From: Viscum album
Taxonomy: Eukaryota > Streptophyta > Magnoliopsida > Santalales > Viscaceae
Length of the DNA stretch: 64,000 nt
Direction: 5' to 3'
Assembly (NCBI GenBank): GCA_963277665.1
Contig: OY728142.1
Span: 8,136,001 to 8,200,000 of the forward strand
Shown: positions 34,430-46,354 of the stretch, piece by piece
Position numbering within the stretch: the first letter of the stretch is position 1
How the letters are laid out: each line of letters opens with the position of its first letter
Notes under the pieces: model-generated
The model's input: the letters and a program-made list of their open reading frames with translations, nothing else
The model's database searches: none
What the model was told of the DNA's origin: nothing
Program-made: the position numbers and the translations under genes

Positions 34430-35330
34430 GAAGAGTACCTGTTTGGGGATCTAGAGGTAGAGGTCTGGAGAGACTGAGTTTCTTGTGGGGAGGCCCCTGA
34501 TGGTTGGTCAGGGGATGAAGAACACCAAGTGTTATATCCTAGATGGATTTTTGTTTCTTTAACAATGTGTGAGATGGTTCTTAGAGAGTTCCATAGGTCA
34601 CCTTTAGCATTGCATCCTGGCGTGACAAAGATGTACTAAGCCTTGAGGAGCCATTGTTGGTGGCCTGGGCTGAATCGTGTGGTTTTGTAGTTTGTGTCTT
34701 GATATTTGGTCGCCCAGATGGTGAAGGACAGACACTATGTTCATGGTGGTCTTATCCAACGATTAGATGTTCCTCAGTGGAAGTGGGAGGAAATATCAAT
34801 GGGATTTGTTACTGGTTTAACTTGAGTTCCTGGAGGACATGATTTTATTTGGGTAGTAGTGGATCATTTAACAAAATCGGACCACTTCATAGGGATCAAG
34901 GAATCGAGGTCAATGGATGTTTTGTCAAGGTATTATCTGGAAGAGTTGGTTAGACATCATGGAGTCCCAAGGACGATCATTTATGATCGAGATCCTCGTT
35001 TTACCTCCAGGGAGTGGAGAATTCTCTAACATGCTTTCACTTATCAACTATGCCTTAGCACTACTTTCAACCCTCATCATTTTAAGCCTTGTATGGCCGA
35101 CCTTTCCATTCTCCGTTGTGATGGACTGGGGTCAGAGAGTCAGCAATTCTCTGACCGAAACTTGTGTAGAATACAATAGAGATGGTTCAAGTGATTTGTG
35201 AGAGGATGAAGACAGTGCAAGATTGTTAGAAATCATATGTTGATCAAAGAAGGAGGCCATTAGAGTTTAATGTTTGGAATCATGTGTTTCTGAAGGTGAA
35301 TCACCATTATAAGAAATAAGGTTTGGTTGT
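34430..35330 (+). pseudogene. Gypsy A integrase remnant
   Basis: The zinc-binding part gives REFHRSPLALHPGVTKMY (His residues kept), WWPGLNRVVL, a stop, FVS, a stop, YLVAQMVKD, so the Cys pair is lost. The core gives [30 protein letters not shown] (first catalytic Asp), EELVRHHGVPRTIIYDRDPR (second Asp), and a decayed region where the catalytic Glu should be. A reading of the C-terminal part follows at 35180-35330 with a frameshift. Two of the stops are shared with the duplicate at 57.8 kb and so pre-date the duplication. Confidence 0.88.
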
Positions 35331-35339
35331 GGGAGTAAG

Positions 35340-35690
35340 CTTTATCCCTGGTTTCATGGGCCTTTCGAGGTGTTAGCTCGTGTTGGAGTTGTGGTGTATC
35401 AATTAGCACTTCCCCTACAGTTGAGTCGGATACATGATGTTTTCCATGTATCACAGCTCCTTTATTATCTTCATGATGACTCTCACATCATCAATTATGG
35501 AGTGATCGATATTAATGATGATGCAACCTTTGAGAAGCAACATGTGGAGATCCAAGACCACAAGGAGAAGGTGTTTCAACGGAATTATATCCACTTACAT
35601 CATGTATGGTGGCGACACGGTGGCATTGAGGAGAGAACCTGGGAACGTGAGTAGCAAATACATGCCCAGTAGCCAGAGTTGTTTGATGTT
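35340..35690 (+). pseudogene. Gypsy A integrase C-terminus and chromodomain-like tail
   Basis: A 94-codon open frame (35370-35654) contains RVGVVVYQLALPLQLSRIHD, VFHVSQLLYYLHDDSHII, FEKQHVEIQDHKEKVFQRN, then HHVWWRHGGIEERTWERE, followed by a stop and PELF. The family tail is H-x-V-F-H-V-S-Q-L-R-K-Y, then I-x-D-R-x-E-K-x-L-R, then V-K-V-L-W-R-x-x-x-x-E-E-A-T-W-E-x-E. This tail is thought to read histone marks and steer integration to heterochromatin. It marks the element as a chromovirus of Tekay/Del type. Confidence 0.85.
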
Positions 35691-35883
35691 TAACTCCTTT
35701 CATGTATCAATTTATCCTTTTTGGTTATAAAACTTTCATGTTTATGAGATGGATTCATTTTTTTTCTTTTTTGGATTTCTCTCTATTGAGAGGTCTCTCG
35801 ATGGGGGGTTGATCGGACCCCATTTCGTTTTCACTTTTGGTGGGTTTTGAATTCTCGGGGATGAGAGTGTTTTGAGAGGTATC

Positions 35884-38800
35884 TGATATAATTTCCTGGA
35901 CCTCTTCTATCCATTCCTTTGTTAAAATATGGTGTTTGAGGTGTTCTAGGAGGTCAAGGTTACCTATCCCCAACACTCTGCCATTTTTTTCCTTTTATGT
36001 GATCTATGGAATTAGTGACCCTCGATGAACAGTTCCAATGATAAACAGTTTTGAGCAGTGCATCAGTAACCTTGTGTGAACAGTGCCAATGGTGAGGTCC
36101 AATGGTAACATCTATTTACTTTTCCAAATTTCCAATTCTATTAGAAGTTCCATCAGCTAAGAGTTATATCTGTAACCTCTAACGGTATCCTCTCTTTCCT
36201 TTTCAAAATTTCCAATTCTGTGAAGAGTTTCATCTGTGAACAGTTCTCTCGGTAACCTCCAACGATAACCTATCTTTACTTTGCCAAATTTCCAATTCTA
36301 TGAATATTTCCCCCGGTGCACAGTTCTATCGGTAACCTCTAACAGTAACCTCTCTTTCCTTTTTCAAATTTCCAATTTTGTGAACAGTTTCATCGGTGAA
36401 GAGTTCTATCGGTAACCTCTAACGGTAACCTCTCTTTCCTTTTCCAAATTTTGAAATCTATGAACAATTCCAACAGTGAACAGTTCTATCTGTAACCTCT
36501 ATCAGTAACTTCTATTGGTGAGGTTCATGAACATTGTCTTTCTTTTTCCTTATTTTGAGTTTGTGAACAGTCTTTCCAGCTTCCTACAGTTTCACCCCTT
36601 TGACGTTTCCCTTGACAAAAAATACATTTAAATCCTTATTTTAAAAACTATAAGGCTGATTCAAAGGCCATAAATCCTAAATTAATTATTCTTAAGGATT
36701 AGGTTGTTTTTACTTGGTCAAAATTCATGGTTTAATGTGATCCGTTATTAATGGGGAATCAAGAATATCTTAAACCGCCGCTCCATTAAATATTCAAAAG
36801 TGATAGGATATCATCCTCCCATAATATTCCTACTTGTTCTCGTGCATGATTCACTCAAACCTTTCCTTCCTTCTCATAGGAATCATAAGATCATACTTTT
36901 TCCTGTGGATTGGTTTCCTCGACATCCTTCTTGCTGCAAGTGCACCCCCTATTTCGGTGCAACCAAGAAATATCCATCAATCTTAGATATAAGGTATGAT
37001 CCATCACCATTAAATTGGGTTTGTCTCCTGTTATTTCTCCTTTCAATATTATATTAGGTAATCTCCATGATTCTAATATAGTTTTCATGGGTTTTGGTTG
37101 GTGCGGTCGTATTGTGGCATCCTCGGGTGGAAGCAGTTGTCATGTGAGGAAGCTATCGTAATCCGTTGTGTGGACTGTTCTCACATAAAGAACTCCAAGA
37201 ACTGTTTAAGATAGGGGATTTAGTGTTTCTATTTTATTTTATATTCAACTATATATTTAGCATGTTTCATTCCACTGGATCATAATGGAATTAGCATAAT
37301 AAATATTTAAATTGGATAAATAAATTAATATCGATCATATGTTATTGCCTCTTATTTTTCTAGATTGGCTGATATCTATGCTTGCTTCGTATAGCTATTC
37401 ATTCTTGATGGAAATTAGTAAAGAATATAAACCTGAATTAATTGATAATTTTTTGGCTAATGATAAAGACGCATGTAAATGAATCTGGTTCTTCTTGTTG
37501 TAATTTTGATGTTAATCAAAATAGCACAGTAAACATATTTAATTATTTTTGTGATACCTTACTGTTTAAATTTCTAAAAGATAGAAACTATATATAATAA
37601 ATTGGTTAATCCAAGATGGATTAAAGAACTGGCAGTTTGACAAAATATAATTCCTTTTAGGGTTCTGAGGTAAATTCATTATTGTTTAAGGGCCAAGAGA
37701 CAATTGATGTGATGTTTGTTTTCCTACTCCTTGTGATGTGATGTGAGCCTGGATGGCTGTTTTTATTTGTGGGGGTAGGGATCCCTATTGGTTGTGGTAG
37801 CAGTTGATACCTAGAGTGGCGAGATGCATCAGTTTATACATGTGGGTGTCGGGGAGGACACCACGGATGGTGGAACAGATTGGATGTGAATTTTTGGATT
37901 CTTGTTGTTTACTTTGTTGATTATCTGCTTTACTTTTATGCACTGCTTAAGGCAACTGGTCTTGCTTACCCTTCTTCTGGAAGAGGCGAAGATGTGTGAG
38001 GTATTACACATGCTTTCCGTGTTTATCTTCTCAAGGAATGATGGGTCTACTCTCTTGCTATAGGCATCAAAGACTCGACGGGTAGTTCATATACTCACCA
38101 TGTTGAGCCCCCTTGTGTTTAGTAGCACAGAATTTTTTTCTAGAATGCCTGGGAATATGGGGAAGTAATTATGTAATGAATAATTGAATTAATGATGTCA
38201 ACCCATGGGGTTGGAGCCTACTGGAATGAAATGATCAGGTTACAATTTTAAAGGGACAACAGGCTTGGGTGTGATGCTAATGAAATTTAATGATGAATGG
38301 TTATTGGTTAATTAATGATAAAAGAATTAACTAACATAAATTTAAAATGATGAAAAGGGAATGAAATAATGTATTCATGCTCCTTAAATTGTTCTCTACA
38401 TATAGGTTACCTAGTCTTAGAAGTAGAATCTCAGAGTCTGAGAGACGTTAGCTGCATTTGAGTCTAAGAACAGGTTATTCCCATAGTGTGTTTGTGAGTT
38501 ATAGTATATTCTGTAATTTTTGTGTTTCTATATGCTACTCCACCCTGTCTGTATGTTCAACTAACACCCCAAGGATTCTAATCCCTAGAGGGGTGTTTTC
38601 CCCATCATTCTTGTGGGAGGATGGATGGCTGACTACCCCTTTTGGCCCTGCTATCTTCTCTTGGTAGTTACTTGTGCTAGCAGACACATTGGTTAGTTTT
38701 CCCATATATGTGTGTAGAGGGATGTAATGGCTTGTTGTTATTCACACACATATATTCTGGATATAGTTTTTTGTGGACGACTATATGTGTAACATGTATC

Positions 38801-39686
38801 GACTGTGATGGCATAAGGATCCTTACTCGGTGTATTGGCAGTAATGGCTTGAGGAATAATACCCAATGTCTGATACATGTTATGTGAGCTATGGTGGCTC
38901 CCATAAACTAACTGGATACTTTTATTACGTGGACATGGTGGTTTTGTTGCACAAGGTGCATGTTGTGGTGATTCCACAAGGTGTCTATCGACAAGACGTT
39001 TTTGAGAGAAATTATTAGGATGTTCAATGTTGGGGAAAAGAAGAAAACTAGTGGGGAAGTAGTAGCAGGTTACCCTTGATAATATTTATAATATTATATA
39101 ATCTTGTATTCATTACTTGTTAATAGTAGCCCTGGTGTGGATGGGATCATAGTATACCTTCTTAGGTGATGATTTTGTTTCACTTGTTGTTCACTATGCT
39201 TTAGCATGTTATCTTTACTTTTACACATGAGGCTTCGGGGAGGATCTTTCTCAGTATACAGTTATACTCACTCTATGTACATATAAACTTCTTTTCAGGT
39301 CACATAGAGAAACTTAGAGATCCAGCTGGTCAATACTAGCTAGTGTTTGCAGGAACTGTTTGAAATTGTGGTTGTTGCTGTTTTACATTCTTTTTGGTAC
39401 TTGTAGTTTTCCCCTTTCAGTTGTAGTAGTTTTGCATAACATTTCATATGTGTACTCAAGTTTTCATTTATATTTCTATATGACTTGTAGTTGGTTGGTG
39501 TCAATATTATCCCTCTATTAAGCATGTGTTCTCTTAGAGGGTAATTCCTCCCATTTGACTGTTATAATACCCTTGGTGCTCGTCGGCAACCCCGGTCCTA
39601 CTAGAGGTGGGACTCAGGGGTCATTATCTCCCCTCTCACATTGCCAGCCCATGAGGGGTACACTTTATGGGGAGATGGTCATGATA
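35884..39686 (+). repeat. 3' LTR of gypsy A
   Basis: 3,803 bp, opening TGATATAATTTCC and closing ATGATA. It aligns end to end with 27015-30996 and with 59001-62805. The 1.2 kb following it is also shared with the 59.0 kb copy, which shows that this LTR and the later one are related by a DNA-level duplication rather than by separate insertion. The 80-codon frame seen in the two other LTRs has two stops here. Confidence 0.9.
36000..36520 (+). repeat. U3 minisatellite in gypsy A 3' LTR (unit about 80 bp)
   Basis: About six imperfect units of the same 80-bp sequence as in the 5' LTR, built around ctatcggtaacctctaacgg and tgtgaacagtt(c/t). GAACAGTTC, an interrupted palindrome (GAAC-A-GTTC), is present in several units. 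The later expansion seen in the 5' LTR is missing. Confidence 0.8.
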
Positions 39687-40574
39687 GTAGGAGTAATTTT
39701 TTAAAATTTATTGAAACTAATAAAAATCAAACATTTGATTCTACCCCCTATCAGTTGTTATTAAATCCTTTACATCTTCTAGGTGGTTGTCGTTGCTATG
39801 ACTATTCCTTATCTTCTAAGGGGCCAGGTCGATTTTCTAGAATATTTTCCTATACTATGAATAATATTCACCTCTATTGAGATAATATCCTAGGGGTCAC
39901 ACATAACAGAATATTCACATGTCTTTATTATTCTAATGAATCAGGATGTAGGACATGGTGAGCCCCACCATGGGGGTCGAGATCTGTTTGAGAAGAAATA
40001 AACACCAATGAATAAATAAAAAAATTATTATTTGAGTTTTGAATAATTATGTTGAATATATTAATTAATATTATGTACAAGATATTAAGCGAGTAGATGA
40101 AAAAATATAGTATGAATAAATATTATTTAAATGTTCAAGGATCGTTTAATATTTGTGGGATTTACAAGTCGAGTAAATGAATCATTTTTATCACATAATT
40201 TATTTAGTATATATTATTAGCAGGTGATAAAAATATTAATGAAATTATGACATATTTAGTTATTTATAATGTTTTCTTTTATGGATTATTTAGTGGGAAT
40301 TATTTTTTTTAGAGTCGGGGAACCCTTTCGGGGTGTTTAATTCCAACTATATAAGAAAAGAGGACATCATTTATAATTGAATATCCATTAAATAAAATTT
40401 TATAGATCATCTACACCAAATCCCACATTCTCTAGTTAGAAAATTCTATTACACGTTTTTGATCAAGGAAAACATTTTTAGATCGAAGGAAGGGATTCAT
40501 GGTAATCTTTTTGACATTAATGTCATAATCAAACCTCCAAACCAGAACTCATATTCTGATGATCAGTGTACCCA
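39687..40574. other. Flank of gypsy A, duplicated; unknown origin
   Basis: About 0.9 kb just outside the LTR. It is conserved in the second copy (62806-63694). It is richer in structure than the surrounding AT-rich DNA and ends in a TATA-like site followed by a leader-like segment, so it could be the LTR or promoter end of another, unidentified element. No coding domain recognised. Confidence 0.45.
40348..40355 (+). promoter_or_regulatory. TATA-box-like site, copy 1
   Basis: TATATAAG in the context ccaacTATATAAGaaaagagg fits a plant core promoter well, and the same 25 or so bases are unchanged in the duplicate at 63468. It lies about 230 bp upstream of the frame at 40575. Whether it ever drove transcription is not known. 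Confidence 0.35.
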
Positions 40575-40858
40575 ATTAGTATTGAAGCATGTGTTGAAAA
40601 TATAGTGGGATCCTACCTTATATCCTTCAATAAATGGTTACTGGTGATGAGATTTAGGAGAACAAACCCTTGATTCGAATTAAGTAATTTGTCGTTTAAA
40701 ATTTTGTGCTTAATTGAGTTTACACATGATCATCAGACCTTTACTGTGGATCATATTTCCATTTAAGTTAATTTAAATTTCTTGGATATTGAATATTTTA
40801 TAATCCCCAACACACTATATTTTTCTATTCACCCTAGTGAGATCCCAAAAGATCCATA
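40575..40858 (+). pseudogene. Broken copy of the duplicated 94-codon frame
   Basis: Same frame as 63695-63979, in the same position of the duplicated flank. It lacks the ATG (ATT AGT here) and has stops at 40671-40673 (TGA) and 40764-40766 (TAA). Shared pieces include SFNKW, LVMRFRRT, IEFTHDHQTFTVD and IPNTLYFSIHPSEI. I do not recognise the protein; it may be part of another degraded element or a chance frame. Confidence 0.4.
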
Positions 40859-40883
40859 AAAATGAAAATTCATTCTTTATTTA

Positions 40884-42354
40884 TCTAAATATTCATGAAA
40901 AAATAGTTATCATAGGTTTTTTATATCGAAAAATATTATACATTAATATCTAAAATGTAAATAATAAACTTAAAAGTTCAATTTAATACATTCAATAAAC
41001 ATTTAACATTAAGGATCTTCCAAAATATTTCTGACAAATATCAAAAATGAATAATCCAAAAAAAAGGACTGAACATTTATCCCTTGGAAATATAATATAT
41101 CTCATAATGTCACATTACAAAAACCATAATACTGTGATCATATATTCTATTAAATAATTCTAATAACATGAGTCACGATAAATCATAAATGAAAAAAATA
41201 TTATTTAAAATATAAAACAATCCATAATCCTAAAAAAATAATTGACTATTTAATATATTCCACATATCAAAAAATTCAATAAAATTCATGAAATATGACC
41301 TAAATCACTTTTTCATCAAAATAGTAACTAGTTTTAGGTCTACCGATACTATCCCATTAAATTCATCAATTTAAAATCATAACTTTATCCCAACAAAATA
41401 TTATTAACTCAATAGTAGAGTCATAATAAGGGTCACATTCCCCTTAATCACGTGCTCTCTAAAAATATCACCATACCACTAAATAACTTTTCTTGGTTGT
41501 TGGTACCATTCAATATATATTTCAAAATACTTAATGCAAATCTATTTTGGTAAAATACTTATATACTAATGATTCTTATAACCATAATATCATTAGTATA
41601 ACACATCTACAATATAATTATTGAATCCCAATACAGAAACACTTCAATCGTTTTACTTCAATAATTTTAATATGATAAGTCCTTCATTAGTCTCTCGAGT
41701 GAAATCATGAATAATGGTATTGAGTCAGACAATTCCCACATTCCCCACACATTATATATTGAACTATAAATGGTAAATTAATATAAACTTAATATCCCTC
41801 CATTGAAATATTTATTTTCATCAGTAATTAATTAATTTGTATTTATTTATTCTCCAAACATAAAACAAATTTTCATTCCTCAGATACATTCCTTTGACTG
41901 CTTATTATATCACATTTAATAGGTAGGACACCAAATATTCTTCTCTCCATGGTCTTCATTAAACTCATTATTTTTCTTATTACGTGTATTAAGAAACTCA
42001 TTGAAGTGAATATTGTTAGTCATATAATGAAATTTTTGACTATGTATAATAATATGTCGATCCTTCCATATACCATTTCATATGGTTTCATATGAGGATA
42101 ATCATTCTATTGTCCCTCAAATTTTTTATTAACATGATTCCTTATGGTTCCAAAGATTGTCTAAAACAAAAAATCATAGTGTGATAAATAGTAATCATAT
42201 TTGAAAATCATATAATCCTAAATAATAATTTATATTATGTTTGAATAATGAAAAATTATTTTAAATATAAGACACCTTATGTTTAATGTAGTTTATTCAT
42301 GGTGATCATCTAATAAAATACTTTATAATGGTTCATAAGGAAAAAAATAAGTTA
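40884..42354. other. AT-rich stretch, no gene
   Basis: Very AT-rich, with no readable domain on either strand. Since a gypsy-like leader on the minus strand ends at 42355, this would be where that element's gag should lie, but I could not identify gag motifs in minus-strand frames. Confidence 0.4.
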
Positions 42355-42690
42355 ACACAGGCATATCCCCTAGGAGTTTCACTCCAGGTGCACAATAAGG
42401 GGACACTCTCTATACCCCAGAATGATGGATGAGATATATTTGAACAACTATTTTCAAGGTTATTACCCCAAAATGAATATTTTCATAAACCATATCCCAT
42501 TTTAGTGTCTATATAGTGATGTTTTAAAGTAAAACCAAATAATCCCACAAATTTTAAAACATTATAACATAATTATATTCATATACTTGTACTCAAATTA
42601 TTTCATAGAGTGATCTTCCTTAATCAATGTTTTCCTAAATCTAGTCCCCATGTTTATACTATATTTTCTTTTATACCTAATTTAATGACA
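42355..42690 (-). mobile_element. Leader of an inverted gypsy element related to B
   Basis: On the minus strand, two blocks match the start of gypsy B: the block around catatcccctaggagtttca and gtgcacaataaggg (minus counterpart of 53720-53755), and tctatgaaataatttgagta (counterpart of about 53530). Upstream of these, minus-strand GGTATAAAAGA at about 42665-42680 stands where B has its primer site CGTATCAGAGA. So this looks like the primer site and leader of a related element in the opposite orientation to B. Confidence 0.5.
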
Positions 42691-45190
42691 CAAGATATAT
42701 AATTTCAGATATGTTGGAAACATTATTTCATTCATACTAGATATAAATAATCACAACATAAAGGATGACTAGAATAGTAGTCATGGTAAAATAGATACAA
42801 AATATTATGTCACATTACATTTTAAAATATACAATAAAAAATAATTTTCACCTTGAGAAATCATTATTATTTTTAGTATATCCTTCCATATTTATTCATA
42901 TTATACTTACTAGTATCAAGGTGAATGGAAAATTAAGAAATAGTTATATTATATTCAAATTATGAGAATTTTTAAGGAGGAAAATATCATAGAATAAATA
43001 AGGCATGAATAATACGGTATGAAAAATTGATTGTAAAATAATGCCATAAAAAAGGGCATGACCTTGAAACTAATCCAAGGATGACATAATTCTTCATATA
43101 ATCAAATCAACATAAATTACTAATTTAATAATAATTTAATTTATAATTTCAAACATCTTAAACTTACCGTTAAAGGATCATTTAAAGATATATTACTTAA
43201 ATGAATAAGGCCTCATCCCAACACACAACCAATTTTTTCTCATTGGACCTACCAATCCATCACAAAGATATTTAATTTTTTTCCTTTACAATTATATAAT
43301 ATGTTCTATGCTTTAATCATATGAATAAATAATACAACATGATCAACATAAATTTATATTCAAGAACTATATTTATTGGATGAACTAGTATGTATAATTT
43401 TATTACTTTCTCCAATTAAACAGATCATAAATCATCCTTAAAAATGGTGTATGGTATCATTAGAATATGTCATCATTAAAACATAATATATAAAAAATTA
43501 TATTTAAATATATGAAAATACATCAAAAAGATCATAGGAAAATGTCATGAGGGAAATACACATTTAATTTTGAATCAACTTATAAAAATTACAAAAACTC
43601 ATATAATATTAGGATCAAAATTTTCTTTTGAAAGGTATATGAAAAATAATAATGTAATTTTTAAAAAAATCAATATTTATTATGGTATGAAAACACATTC
43701 ATTTTGTTTAGGTAAAAATTAATATGCCATTTACAATTTCAGAAAAAGTTCCTCATTTGGAAAATGACACAATGATTTCTTTTTAAAATGTCATCTTAAA
43801 ATTAAAACATGGGTAAAAATTACTTTAATAAATCATTTGAAAATAGGAAAAACATTATTGAAAAAACATTATGTAGAATATAGACATATAAAAATATATT
43901 TCTGACCAAATTAAATAATATGTTGGTTTTCCACAAAAATCGTATTTTGGGATTTTGTGTACATAGAGAGAGAAAAATGAATGGAAAAATTATTATTTAT
44001 ATCAATATTAAAAATAGAATAAAATATATTGGTTTTAATATATAAATATTGTATAATTTCCCTGATGGAAATGTAAACATATAAAATTATGAATAATGAT
44101 GTGATTGTTACAAAAACCTTTACGTGAGGTTCGAATTTCTCCAAAAGAGATTTAAAACACCAATATAATAAATTAAAATTTATTATAATTATAAATAACA
44201 TCCATATATATAATTATATGATTCTATATTACCCATTGGTAAAATTTCTATAGTCTTTTACATGTAATTATTCATTGAAATTTTTCAGTGTTAACTCTCT
44301 TATTTTTCATGTATGATTGAATTTTGTAGTCTTAGTACATATATATTGATCATGGTTAAATCATATTAAAAAATATTATTCATGACAAAAGATATATATT
44401 CATTATAAACATATAACATTGACATACTTGTAAACTCAGATCTGGTTATGAAATTATCAAATATTACAATTCCATCTTCGAAATTGATGATGGTGGCGTA
44501 ATTTTTTCAATCTAAAACACACAACATTAGAAAGAAATATTGGATTACATAAATTCTTAAGAACCATTTATTTTTAGGGGATTAGGAAAAGAATATTAAC
44601 ATTATGGATTCATAAACAACTAATTCATGAATATGAACATCATCTCACACTATACCCAACTTTTCATATTCCACATTTTGACATCTTCATCATCCATATG
44701 GAATCCTTCTAGAAATAATTCACTTAAGATTATTCTGAATAACCTACGGAAATGAAAACATTATAATGGTGATATGAAATTCATAGTAATGGTAAAAATA
44801 TGAGTAAAAAATTTATTTTAATAAATAATTGTAAGAAGTTCATAAGGGTATGATTCTATAATCAGAGGGAATGAGAAAATCATAAAATATCTAATACCCA
44901 TCATTACATATATCATCAATAAGGAAATAAAAAATAAGGATTTAACAATGGAAAGATTCATAAGAATAAATAATCATGAACCATGTGATATCGACATTGA
45001 TTAAAAGAAGCATTATAAACCCATTTACTGAATATATAAAATTTGTTCATATCTTTATAACATTATCTTTATAAACCAATTTCATCCCATGTCATTTATA
45101 ACTGGAGCCTAGTTAAATAAATAGGTGAAACCCCCCTAGTAAACACCTAAATCTTGTATATAAATACATGTAACATTACATAATGTGTTA
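42691..45190. other. AT-rich stretch, possible LTR of the inverted gypsy element
   Basis: No gene seen. By position it should hold the LTR of the minus-strand element whose leader is at 42355-42690; a minus-strand TGTCA just before the primer site supports an LTR end, but I could not align it convincingly to B's LTR. The 96-codon frame at 43911-44201 (-) is an AT-driven, Ile/Asn/Phe-rich frame without a domain. Confidence 0.3.
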
Positions 45191-45194
45191 TAGT

Positions 45195-45382
45195 ACTATC
45201 TTGTCACACAAATCATATAAACTATATCAGGATCACCCAATACTATCTAGGTGCACATATCGTATAAGAAATATCAAGATCATAATATTCTATCTGTGAA
45301 CACACATAATATAAGTTATATTTTTCTCAACTGATGCTATCAGGGTGATCCAATAATATAATCTATAATATGATCATTTATA
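45195..45382. repeat. 47-bp tandem repeat, four copies
   Basis: Units start at 45195, 45242, 45289 and 45336, exactly 47 bases apart. Each starts with (a/t/g)ctatc and carries a central (a/g)tataa and, in three units, gatc at position 37-40. The first two units are about two-thirds identical by eye; the last two are more worn. Exact spacing across four units argues against chance. Confidence 0.65.
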
Positions 45383-46354
45383 ACTCTTTCATCACCCTAT
45401 GCCGTTATCATTTTTTCCTTTTAGAATAAATTTAATATCTGTGATAACATACAATATACATGACAACGAGTTCGAACAAAACACCATTTAGTCATGTTTT
45501 TCAATGTCAATTAAATTATAATACTTTTAGATATTTTATATATTAAATTTATATGTTATATATTAAATCATATATTTTGACACTAACCAAATATATTTTA
45601 TACATATAGGTTTAGAAAAAAAATAAAATAATACACAGAAAAACCAATATTTTTATAAAAGAAGTTTTAACTCATTTTAATGGAGAGTCCGTTTTAAATA
45701 AAATTTGGAAACATTTAGAAATTATTTTTCAAAAAATAAAATTATTATTATAAACAAAACATAAAAATTTTGTTTGTTTGAATGGTTGTTTTTTCTGAGA
45801 AGTTTCATGTTTTGATGAATAGTGCTAAAATATAGAATTTTAATTGAAAACAACTTTTTCATGTAAATAATTTATAGTGTTAAATTATATTTTTAATTTG
45901 TTTAAATGAATAATTAAATTATTTTTATATAATTTAATACAATTTAGTTCCTTGTAATCAATTATAAATTGAATGGAAATATAAAATAATTATAATCATT
46001 TTTACGTTTTCACTTTAAAAAAATGTTTTCTCGTTCCGTCAACTAGATTAATTTTATATAAATCACTAAAAATTCATTATTAAAATTTTTTAAAAATAGA
46101 TTCCATATTTTTAATTAGTGGGTTAATATTATGTAAATATTTTTGGTTTATTTTAGGGAATAAGAAAAATAAATTTAGAAGTTTTTAATTTCTACAGTAA
46201 AGGGTAAATTAGGTAATTAAAGGTAAATATAATATTATAAATATTTTCAAATTACCTAAACAATTTTCCTTATTTTATAGTATGAGTATAATTTATCTCT
46301 AATAATTGAAGGATTAGTTATGAGACAATTCACTAATATATATTAAACCATAAG
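45383..46354. other. AT-rich stretch, nothing seen
   Basis: Long A/T runs and no open frame of note, no recognisable repeat end or RNA gene. Confidence 0.4.

Larger units (their letters stand above)
27015..39686 (+). mobile_element. Chromovirus-type Ty3/gypsy element A
   Basis: A near-complete element of about 12.7 kb: 5' LTR, primer site, gag, protease, RT, RNase H, integrase, chromodomain-like tail, 3' LTR, all in gypsy order on the + strand. The C-terminal block (HVSQL, QDHKEKVFQRN, HGGIEERTWERE) is like that of plant Tekay/Del chromoviruses, which are thought to target heterochromatin. Stops and frameshifts in every domain, a changed protease motif and a changed RT motif show it is dead. 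Three LTR copies exist in the window (27015, 35884, 59001), opening TGRTATAAT (AGGTGTAAT in the first) and closing GTGATA or GTAACA. The flanking 5-mers gttgt and gtagg are only a partial target-duplication match. Confidence 0.88.
34136..40883 (+). repeat. Segmental duplication, copy 1
   Basis: From cacggatcaaaagagtttgag at 34136 to at least 40883 the sequence matches 57262-64000 in order with small indels. The segment covers the end of RNase H, integrase, chromodomain-like tail, the whole LTR, and about 1.2 kb of flanking DNA beyond the LTR. The offset is about 23.1 kb at both ends. The window end hides the right limit of the match. Confidence 0.92.

Noticed and set aside
42355..42420. Block with cccctaggagtttcactccagg considered as part of a tRNA or snRNA gene.
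   Set aside because: No A and B boxes or cloverleaf pairing; it is better explained by its match to the leader of gypsy B in the opposite orientation.
43911..44201. 96-codon minus-strand frame.
   Set aside because: Dominated by Ile, Asn, Phe, Tyr and Lys as expected from AT-rich DNA; no motif and no neighbouring element domain in frame.
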